Below are positions 12,850 through 24,800 of a DNA stretch of 64,000 nucleotides, in pieces. The position numbers and the translations under genes are program-made. Each line of letters opens with the position of its first letter. Position 1 is the stretch's first letter. Source of the stretch: Glandiceps talaboti (lineage: Eukaryota; Hemichordata; Enteropneusta; Spengelidae); assembly GCF_964340395.1 (NCBI RefSeq), contig NC_135555.1, forward strand, positions 27,120,725-27,184,724, in the 5' to 3' direction. The notes under the pieces were generated by a model that ran no database searches, was not told where the DNA came from, and was given only the letters and a program-made list of their open reading frames with translations.

Positions 12850-15800
12850 CACACACACACACACACACACAGACACAGAAACACTGCTACGACATCAGCT
12901 CCCATATGGAAGCTAAAAACAACAACAACAAAAACAACAACATTTACAAGCAATTGACAAACACACCAACAATGTAATTACCATAATTTATTGCTGGTAT
13001 TTTATCTCCCACAGGAAGGTTGTCGAAAGGCTAGCCAGTCAGGTTTCCCTCAAAAATGGTTCAAAACATATTGTTACCTTACATGTATTTATCTATAGTT
13101 CTGCTATTATCATGCCTGCTGACTCAAAATACCTATCAATGGAAAGGAACTACACTGAACAATGAATGAGGAACAAGTTTTAACTTGATTTTCCTCAACA
13201 ATTGCAGGTAATGTGAGTGATAGAAAATGCTCAACACGACTCCACAACAAAAACCACAAATTTACAAAAATGTCTTAATATTCTGGTACATGGTCTTACC
13301 TTTTAACAATATCTTTGTGACCAGTGACATTTGTTACAAAGGCTTGCAGACCAAGTTGTCTATCTTCAAGAAACTCACAATCAAAATTATTACCAAACCA
13401 TTTCTTGGGAGGAAGTGCTAACCGGAACCCTGGAAAAAGACATTTTAACTGCAAAAAAAGATGAGTCTGGAAATGTGAATTGATTCAGAGATATACAATT
13501 ATCATAACATTTGAAAATTAGAAATAGTCCATAAAACATTGACTAAATTGTGTGTCAAATTGTTTGGATTTTTTTCCATATTACTACAAACATGGATGTC
13601 ATATGAAACTGACTGATTCAATCAATTAAGCATCTTTATTTTCTTATTTATGTGAGCAAGGAAATTCCAGGCACCGTTATCTTTACAATTTACTTGAGAT
13701 CATGATTTTCATGAGTTATGCTTCATACCTTTTACTTTGCTTTTTGTAGCAACTCCTTACTTTTGTTCTATATACAAGTAATGACAATAGTTAAATTTGT
13801 GAGAAATTAGTCTGTTTGTGGTAAATCTTTGTTTTATGTTACGATTTACCAATGAAAATAGTCTAGTTCACAGTTCAAAGGTTAGTAAACCAATTACTCC
13901 ACAATCATTCTATAGTTTACAAAGATCACAGAGTTGTGCAAATTGTTCACACATTAGGGATATTTTACTCAAAACATATGAATGTTGTCAGTGAAGAAAT
14001 TAGACATGTCACATTAATTTTGTACATGTGGGTGAGTAAATATAGCAAGTAATGATTTATGTTAGAGTTTAGCTACAATAAAGAAAGCATTAACACTTTA
14101 TGACAGCAATACTTATAATAAGTGTACATATTACTACTGAACACTGAACTGTATAGCAAAGCCAACATTTACCATAACTGTAGTTTCCGAAGGGAAACAT
14201 ATTTTTGTAAGAGTATACTTACCTGGATACTCAATACTTATAGGCAGTGTGTGAAATTAAGGGACCAGATGTCAACTGAATGCCTCCCGTAAGGGAATCA
14301 CTAATTAATCAAATAACTCATTAAACTAAAATAACTATGGTAACAGGCTTTGTTTTTGGACAAGCATGATTTCTTAGGTTAATGTTTGTGCCAAATTATA
14401 CGGAATTTGAAAAGTGCATGATACTGCTTAATAACTGAATATTGTTCATTATTCAAAATACTCATTAAAGATAAAAGTTGTAGCAACAAACTTCATAGGA
14501 CAGGTGCGTATTATTATGGTTGATACATGTACCATATTATACAAAATTTGAAGCTTGCATTTTTAAGATACAGCCTAGTTACCTAAAATCATTAATTATG
14601 CAAATTTTTCATTAAAACTGTAAGCTATATCAACAAATTTTACAGGACCTATCCGCTTTGTTATGGTTGACATATGTACTAAATCATATTGAAATTCAAG
14701 TATGCATTCTTAAGATATATCCTAATTACCGAAAATCATTAATCATGCAAATTAGTTATCAACACTGTACAAGTATGCATTCTTAAGATATATCCTAATT
14801 ACCGAAAATCATTAATCATGCAAATTAGTTATCAACACTGTACAAGTATGCATTCTTAAGATATATCCTAATTACCGAAAATCATTAATCATGCAAATTA
14901 GTTATTAACACTGTACAGGGCTCGAAATAATGGCATTTTACTTGCCCAGGGCAAATGTTTTCAAGGCTTGAATGGGCAAGTTGTTTTGAAAAGTACTTGT
15001 CCCAAGGGGCAAGGAGAATTTCTTATGATTATTGATCAGGGATGTGTTTTTGCCTGTGTTCATGCTGTACTTATCAGACACTGCACATGTCTGATAGGAT
15101 TTTGGATACATTGTATAACCAAGGTGCCAACAAGTCTGGAAAATTATAACATTGTATCAATATTGAGAAGATGTCTTTCTTGACTGACCACTTTTCAAAA
15201 CAATCTTGACCAGCTGTCCTTAACGTACTTTGTTTACTCTATGAAGAAAACATACCTGGAATGATCAGTGAACTCATTGAATATTGTTCATCAATAGTAA
15301 ATTACAGCATGATTTTTCAGGTTTTGGGTGTCTGAATCAACTGCAAATTTTACAACAGGCACTTTATTTGAAAATACTACTAGGAAAATATAAACAAATC
15401 ATACTGGGAGAAAAATAGTTGGTGTGGAGGAGGAAGGAAAGAAAATATATTGACAGGGTGCAAAAGGAAATACTTAGAAAGATTTTACATCAGTGTTGAA
15501 ATAAATGTTCATTTTTATATTGATAGCGTGTAAAAGTGCTGAAAAACTTGTTATTATTTTAACAACTACTTTTTACAAGTGAACAGAAAATTGTATGCTA
15601 TGCTATAGTATGAATATTAATTAGGCCATGAAAATTAATATTTAATATCTAGGACTCCCGTTTATTGTGGAAAAAACTTTTCAGTACCCACAGAAACTTT
15701 CAGAGTGACATTTTTTGATAATAAACAAAAGAAACCCCAATCAATCACAACAGTGCATTTGTAAGCCACAAAAAAATACCCCACTTTTTTGAATGGGCAA

Positions 15801-18800
15801 GCACTTTTTGATTTGGGCAAGTATTTTTTACATATTTTGACTCCTGCTGTAATGGTACATCAACAAACTTTATCGGGCATATAAACTTTGTTATGTTTAA
15901 TATATAAAGTAAATTATATTGAAATTGAAGTATGCAGTCTTAAGATATAGCCTAATTACCGAAAATAATTAATTATGCAGATTATTCACTAAATCTTTAA
16001 GCAAAATCAACCACCTTTGTAGGTGATATGCACTCTGTTATGTTTAATGTATGTACTAAATTATATTGAAATTGAAGTATGCAGTCTTAAAATATAGCCT
16101 AATTACCGAAATCATTAATTATGCAAATTATTCATTAACACTGTAAGGTATATCAACTAACTTTTAGGAAATACACAATTTGCTATGTTTAATGTATGTA
16201 CTAAATTATATTGAAATTGAAGTATGCAGTCTTAAGATATAGCCTAATTACCGAAATCATTAATTATGCAAATTATTCATTAACACTGTAAGGTACATCA
16301 ACTAACTTTATAGGACATATACAATTTGTTATGGTTAATGTATGTACTAAAGTGTATTGAAATTGAAGTATACAGTCGTAAGATATAGCTTAATTACCAA
16401 GAATCATTAATTATGCAAATTATTCATTAACACTGTAAGGTACATCAACTAACTTTATAGGACATATACAATTTGTTATGGTTAATGTATGTACTAAAGT
16501 GTATTGAAATTGAAGTATACAGTCGTAAGATATAGCTTAATTACCAAGAATCATTAATTATGCAAATTATTCATTAACACTGAAAGGTACACCAACAAGC
16601 TTTACAGGACATATGCAATTGTTATGGTTAACTTGTGTACTGAATTATATTGGAATTGAAGTATGTTTTCTTAAGATATAGCCTAATTACCGAAAATCAT
16701 TAATTATGCAAATTATTCATTAACACTGTACAGTGCATCAACAAAATTGATAGGACATATGTGTTTTCTTATGGTTAACGTATGTACTAAATTATGTTGA
16801 ATTTGAAGTATACTGTGAACCGGGTAATTATTCGCGCATTTTTAATTTCGCGCAATTTCGCGCTCGACCGTGACCGCGAAATTAAAACTGCGCGGATGTA
16901 CTTGTGTGCGCCCCCATGCGGCAAGTATTTAACTTCTTTCTTTTTTGTTACAATCACTCCGTATACAACCACACACGGTACACGCAAACACACTGACACA
17001 CGAGTTTTCAGACAACACCCAATAAAGTATTTGCAACGAAGTTTTACAAATAATTATGAATCTTTATTTCCAATTTTGCATAGAATCTCAGAGGAGTACT
17101 GCTGATAAGACCCTCGCTTCCGTTTTGTAGAACCGTTGTTTGTTTTGATGAGGCACGCATCGATGTTTTCGTTGACCTCGACATGTAGATAATTGACTTT
17201 GGCTTTCCCATCGGCATGCAAGGGTAAACAATGCCTTCTGTAAACATGCTATACCAAATCATATACTGTTGTCCTCGCTTGGTACATGTAATTCCGACAT
17301 CTTTGCTACCTCTGATTTGCAAAAAGATGACTTCAATTCTGGTCGACACATTATGTGACTGTACAAACACGTGTGTGGTGTACGGGCCTTAGTTTGCTGT
17401 CAGTATACGTAAGTTATATCTCTCTTTCCATAGCTCATTCCATTTTGGCTGTGTGTTGTGTCGGCATTGATAACACTAATGTACGTGTATCTAAGTAATA
17501 AATGCTATTTCTTGCCAATTATTTTGTAATAGACTAAACATTCCATAATCAAAAATACACACCACTCGGTTTCATTTCACCAACATTAAGATGTAACATT
17601 TCAAAATTCAAAGACCAACCCTACGGAGAAATGGTATGTGCTATGGTGCGTCTTGTACAATCTTATCTAATGTTATCAGCAATAAAGGAAGTCACGTTGA
17701 CAGCATGAACAGTCCTAGAACACCGTGGGAGTTTATTTTAGAACATGACAGAAATAAACAAAGTCATAAAGCTTTCCGTCAACCGACATCAGAGGCACCG
17801 GCTGTTGTTTTGTGTCACTTATCTTGTTGTCTTTACCTAAATTGTCTCTGCTTGAAGCTCACTTCATGCAAGCAACCGCAACGCTCTATATTCCATAGTT
17901 GTATTTTTGTTTGCATGGTTGTTCATGCCATTTTATTGATACAAGAATCATATACAGTATTGTAAGTAACGTGTAGCAATCGGATCATTCTCTGTGACTT
18001 CGGATACTGAGTATCAAAATGTAACCAACGTGACCTTTTGAACTTCATTCCAAAAAGACGCAAAACAGAGACACTGACGTGATTTGATTAGTGTTTCACC
18101 AAACGTGTGACTGTACCATATTGACGCATGTGTGTTGACGGCTCCTGCTTTGAGGCTGTGAGCTACCCGACTTTCGTATTGTGTGATCTGGTAACTTGTT
18201 TAGTACATAATTGAACAAATTAACACCTACATTTGTCACAAGTCAACGTGTCACAGTATCTTCGCAGTTGGAAACAATAGAGCACTGCAACTGACGGATG
18301 CCGACAGAGCAATACTGCCCATCAATCAGTGTCAAATTTCATTGTTCTCAGCTCAACGTATTGTTTATGTTCACACAAAAAAACCACTGACGGCCTTACG
18401 CAAAAATTAAACTGCGCGTAATCACCGTGATCTCCCAAAGCGCGAAAATAACACTGCGCAATAATTTTCCGGTTCACAGTATATTCTTAAGATATAGCCT
18501 AATTACCAAAAATAATTAATTATGCTAAATATTCATTAACGCTGTAAGATACATCAACGAATTTTATAGGACAAATGTATGTTGTTATGTTTAACGAATA
18601 TACTAAATTATATTGAAATTGAAGTATGCAGTCTTAAGATATTGCATAATTAGTTGATTTCATTAATATGCAAATTTCTCTAATTAAACATTAACAGATC
18701 TGGCTCAAAACCTAATCAGGTCTAGCTATTACCCTAAAGATTATATAGCCCAAATTTCATTACAATTGAGCCAGTTGATTTTTAGAAAATGGTTTCACAG

Positions 18801-18804
18801 ACAC

Positions 18805-18853
<49 letters not shown>

Positions 18854-21800
18854 GACAGACAGACAGGCATTCCCTTTTAATACCTCCCGTACCCTTACGG
18901 GAGGTAAAAATAGCACAAAAATAGCACCAATAACGTTGTGGCACAACTGTAGTTTTTAAAAATACTGCCAATGGCATTGTAGCACAACTGTAGTTTTAAA
19001 CAAGCGACCTATCGGTCAGAATAGCTCCGCTGTTGTTTTTTTTTAGTTTTTCTTTTATTTTGGTGACATGTAGAAGTGGTTCAGTTCTTCACTATGCAGT
19101 TTTGTTTTAGCGATGTAATAAAGTGGTTACTGGTTTCATATGATGTCTCACTATAAAACACATTTTACACAGAAGTTGGTAATGTATTGTACTTTAAAAC
19201 CATAGTCACCATTTTATAACAAAAATCTACTGTTATGAAAAATTGCACAAAATCTCTGACAAAAATGACTGGGAAATGCACACAAGAAAAAGAAAAAAAA
19301 GAGAAGATTTTGAGGTTGGCTATAAATAATTCCAGTGTCTTACGTTACAGCTTTAACCATGGAAAATTTTAATGATGAATGAAATTAACTAGGGATCTAA
19401 AATAATTTTGAGGCAATTTGAATTTCAATTTTCTAACAAATTTACAAAGTCAACAACATTCAACTTGTACTAGTTGTAGTAGATATATATATAGGGAAGA
19501 AATGTATTAATCGCCATCTTAGTTTCCGTACGGCGACAATCCCAAGTACCCGGAAGAGAGTCATTCTCAGCCATACGTTACAGTGGTAACACTCGTTCAT
19601 GTTCGATTACCTTTCATAAAGAAAACACAACGAAATGGTTGAAGTGATCTTTTTTTAAATTTCTTTTCATCACAAAAACTAAATCTGAGTGATCAAAAGT
19701 GTTGTAAACTAAACCAGAAAGAATTATCGGACTGGCTAAACTTCCCGCTGAACTGGAGTAAGGTCCAAGCCTGGATAGTATGTGAGGAAATCGTCTCAAA
19801 CTTGCGATACAACTTTCAAAATATAACTTGACATGTCTTCATTTGTTAGAGTTATACAATTCAAGACGGGTTTTCACTCGAAAAAAACAATTCTGTGAAT
19901 AATGACACTCTGAACGCAACGATGTTACTACTGTAACGTATGGCTGGCAACGACTTGCTTCCGGGTTAGTCCCTCGTGCATCCGGGTACTTGAGATTGTC
20001 GCCATACGGAACTACCACATCGGTAATTTTGACGCTGTAATTTTGCCACCAAGATTGATCGTACAAAAACAAAACTCCATAAATGAACCACAAGGTACTT
20101 TCCCTTTCAAAATGTGATAATTTTAGAAAGAGTATTATCGTTTTTATTGACGACTGACTCTGTCAAAAATCGTCCCATACACTTCAGTTCAGGCATGCTC
20201 ATAGAGCTCACTTGATCGTGAGGTACGTGCATATACTGGAATGAACCATTCTTTAGGAGGGTGGAGAATTTGGATTTGAAGTTTACAACCCTGTTTCGAA
20301 CAAACGCTTGTCATTTGGGCGCACAATGCGTAGAATTAAGACTAAAGCACATATTACATTGCTTGTTTGACGTCAATAGTGTCTTTTGAAAAGTTGCACT
20401 TTACCTAAAGTCTTGCGGACTGATTTCCAATATGGCGGCGGTCATAATGCTCATTAACATATTCATTTTTTTTTTAAATTACAAAAAAAAAATCATAAAA
20501 AATAGAAAAGAAGACGTGCTGACTTGAAATTAACAAATCTAAGTAAGCTACCCCCTGTGCATCAACACGCCAGATATCAAAGCAATCTAATAAGAGGTTT
20601 TCAAGGAGTTGATGAAAATGACATTTTATGAAAAAAAAATCATAAAAAATTGAAAATGGCACAGATCAACTTGGCATGAACAAATCTGAATAGCCTCCCC
20701 CCAGGGAACATGCACACCAAATATCGAAGAATTCCGACTGTCACTTTCGGAGTAGATAATGAAAATATAAAAGTTTGATGGACACCTATGATTCACTCTA
20801 CTCTCTATACTCTATACAACCTATACCTAAAGCTACGCTTTCAGCTTTCGCTGACAGCGGAGCTAAAAAGTTTATCCATATGCTAGTCCATGCTAACAAT
20901 AGGTGTTCATTTGCTGAATGACTATCCTGTTACCTATCCAACCATGTTGCTATCTTGCGATATACGTGATCATTTGGCTTTTGCTATGGGCATGGTCGTG
21001 TTCCTAGATATATTTGCATATATTTTTGTATGGTTTTGTTCACTTGTGTATGAATTCTTCATATTATCTTTGCAATAGATGTGATCATTTGGCTGTTGCT
21101 ATGGGCGTGGTCTTGTTGCTAGGCACATATGCATATATTTAATGAATGTGTACTCATTTCTCTTTCAATTCCTGTTATCTTTGCAATATGTGATTATTTG
21201 GCTGTTGCTAAGGGCGTGGCCTTGTTGCTAGGCAAATTTACATACATTTATTCAATGTTTATTGAATTGTCTATTAATCCCCGTTATCTCTGCAATATAT
21301 GAGATCATTTGGCTGTTACTATGGCAGTGTTCTGCCGAGGCCGCGGCCTTGCGACATTGGCCCCCTAAAATTACAAATGACGCAATAATTGTCCCACCTT
21401 GCGTCATTTTGGCGCATTCATTGTAGGGCAGACACCTAAGTCAAGGAACAGGCCCTGGCATCAATACCACAAAAAGTATACTGACTCGGTAAGCGACAGT
21501 TTTGTTGACATCATATAAGATACAGTGACAACGCGCAGTTCTATTGTTAACATGCAAAAAATGCATTAATATGCAACAAAAAGATCACCTTTGATAAACA
21601 TAATCTTCAATTGAAACATTAGAGGGAGTCGAGTATATAGATGAGACGCCGAAATGGACGTCTCTCTTCCCATGTTTTGTCTACCGTCACTGTCGCGACC
21701 TCTGACCTACTCACTGACGTGTGCGAAACACTGAACTTGCTACGGGAAATTGGAACATCTATCTGCCACATAAGCCTTAGTAAACCAAATTTTATGGGAC

Positions 21801-24800
21801 AGGTTGTTAAAAATGAGGTTCACAAAATGAGTACATGTGTATTTTGATTCCGACAAAGCTGCGTTAGGGGATCGTGTTGCATGATGTTGACAGTGACACA
21901 TGTGAATGTTGGGCACTGAATCAATGAGTGATCACTGGCAGCCACTAGAGACGGCCGATGCATGTGCGCCCGGTCAGAACTTGTTGTGCAAATCAGAAAA
22001 TAAGTTTTTCGTTCACATTTGGTACTTTTTAAAGTCAGGGAGTTTATTTTCTTCAAAATGTTTTTTTTTTTAAAACTCGTCATGAATTTGAAGAGGGAAT
22101 GATTAAAATGAAACAAGTGGTTACAAGATTAGGATTTCTCAAAGTTTTTATTCAATCATATGTTCACTAATTTTGAAGTTGTTCTTTATCCTTGTCTGAG
22201 AAAAGGAATTATAAATTTGAGCACTGCTATTCATTGATATTCAGATTAAAATTTGTGACTAGTAGCTGGCTGTTCAATCTTTCTAAACAACATATAATAT
22301 ACTCTGTAGAAATGACTTAAAATTACGTAATTTTTATTGCCTTCTTTTTCTAAGGTGTAATGTGTAGTGTACAATTTTCAAAAAAAAGCTTACTGGGAAC
22401 TGTTATTATGAATGGAATTGTTTTATGAAGTTAGGTAATAATCTATGTGTATTAAATGGAATATCTCAGACCATGGTATCGCTATTATCTATAGTGGTCT
22501 GAGGTAATATATATAATTCCATAGACAATAAATAATTGACCCCACTCCCTGTCAAATGACCCCACTTTTTGCAACAAGGGGCCTTTGTCCCCACTAGTTG
22601 GAAACCTTGGCAGAACACTGGTATGGGTGTGGTCTTGTTGCTAGGTACATTTGCATATATTTTTTGAATGTTTATTCATTTGTCTTTCTATTCCTGTTAT
22701 CTTTGCAATATACGTGATTAGGGTGTTGCTATGGGCTAGGTCTTGTTGCTAGGCAAACTTACATACATTTTTGAAAGTTTATTCAATTTTCTATTAATCC
22801 CTGTTGTATCTTTGTGAAATACACCACCGTTTGGCTATTGGTATGGGTGTGGTAGGGATATTTGCATACATTTTTTGAATGTTTACTCACCTGCCTACCA
22901 GATGATTATATTATTTGACCAAAATATACTGCCATATGGTTGTTGCTAAGGGTGGGGGCATGGTTGCTAGACCCAATTTTGTCAAATTCTTTTGAAGAAA
23001 ATCTGCAGAATAACACGTTCACAAACAATCAAGTCTAGTTTTGTTCATTCGTCTGTCTACGATATCAGTCAATGTGTCTGATACGCAGTGATGTGCCAAT
23101 ACATATTGAAAGTTATTTTTAATCGAAAGACTTAGCCATCTTCAGATGCCTACATGAGCAATGCATCAGACAATAAGTCATTGAGAATGACATAGTCCCC
23201 GCTATGATTGGGTTTTAAGGAATTGGCAGTTTATGTTGGCATTTTCTTGATGTCACTACTCTGATCACTACCGACACTTGTGAACCTAAATCAAACTGAC
23301 TTAGATATGTTGTGTCTGCACGTTGGACATGGAACATGCCTACTCATGTTATGTCTCCTCGTTGGACATGGGACATGCCTACTCATGTTGTGTCTCCTCG
23401 TTGGACATGGGACATGCCTACTCATGTTGTGTCTCCTCGTTGGACATGGGACATGCCTACTCTTGAAGATGACGTGATGGAATAAACCATTCAACAATAA
23501 AGGATGGGGGGGGGGGGGACCTGTTCAAGCATGTCTGAGTTATGGAGTTATGGAGTTTGGACATGGAAAATTCGCAATCAGAATGGCTGCCTGGCTGCCA
23601 GGCAGCCATATTGGATTATATAATGACGAAAATCAATATGCAATCAGAATGGCTGCCTGGCTGCCAGGCAGCCATATTGGATTATATAATGACGAAAATC
23701 AATATGCACATGTATGTCACAAAACACTGTCCTAATACCAACTTTGAATGAGATCTGTTCAAGCATGTCTGAGTTATGGCTTTGGACATGGAAAATTCAC
23801 AAACAAACATATTGGATTGTATCACGACAACAATGAATAATTTATGCACATGTATATCATAGAACATTGTGCTAATACCAACTTTGAATGAGATCTGTTC
23901 AAGCATGTCTGAGTTATGGCTTTGGACATGGAAAATTCGCAAACAAACATATTGGATTGTATCACGACAACAATGAATAATTTATGCACATGTATGTCAT
24001 AGAACACTGTGCTACTACCAACTTTGAATGAGATCTGTTCAAGCATGTCAGAGTTATGGCTTTGGACATGGAAAATTCGCAAACAAAATGGCTGGTAGGC
24101 GGCCATATTGGATCGTATCACGACAACAATCAATATGCACATGTATGACATAGAACACTGTCCTAATACCAACTTTGAATGTGATCTGTTCAAGCATGTC
24201 TGAGTTATGGCATTAGACAGGAAAATTTTGCAAACAAAATGGCTGATAGGTGGCCATATTGGATCGTATCATGAAACAAATTGACGTGCATATATATGCC
24301 ATTGTATGTTGCCCCTGTACCAAGTTTGAAACAAATCAGTCCAGGCATCTCCAAGAAATGGCTGTGGACGGACGGACGCACGGACAGACGGAACCCAATC
24401 CATAAGTCCCCGTCCCGGACGAACACTGTCCTAATACCAACTTTGAATGAGATCTGTTCAAGCATGTCTGAGTTATGGCTTTAGACAGGGAAAATTTGCA
24501 AACAAAATGGGTTCATTGTAACAGCCAAATTCAGCATGACTTCTGTAACAAGGCAAAATTTCCCATTTTGGATTTAATGGAGTGCGTATGTACAGATGTA
24601 AGGAGACACTAATTCTTTGACTAAATTTATGTGGTAATGTGTAAAATCACGTAGGTTACCCCTTTCATCGTGCATTCAAAGCTTCAGACAACATTTTGAA
24701 TGAAAAAGTAATGGTGATTCTGTCGTGGTTTAGAAAGTGGCCATGCTACTACATGTAGTTACGACTTTCCCGTGTTTGACGATCGAAACTGAGCAAATTT

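Larger units (their letters stand above)
14275..18910. mobile_element. Repeat family H, copy 2 (composite, two nested insertions)
   Basis: The left end is GCCTCCCGTAAGGG and the right end CCCTTACGGGAGG, inverted copies. The body is made of diverged units with blocks such as TTAAGATATAGCCTAATTAC, CATTAATTATGCAAATTA and GTACATCAAC. Two other elements lie inside it (14916-15846 and 16811-18481), which explains its 4.6-kb size against less than 1 kb for copy 1. A (CAGA)n run at about 18805-18860 precedes the right end. No transposase is seen. Confidence 0.75.

Noticed and set aside
16794-17105. Frames at the left end of the CTGTGAACCGG element as a transposase
   Set aside because: They translate the terminal repeat itself and show no catalytic motif.
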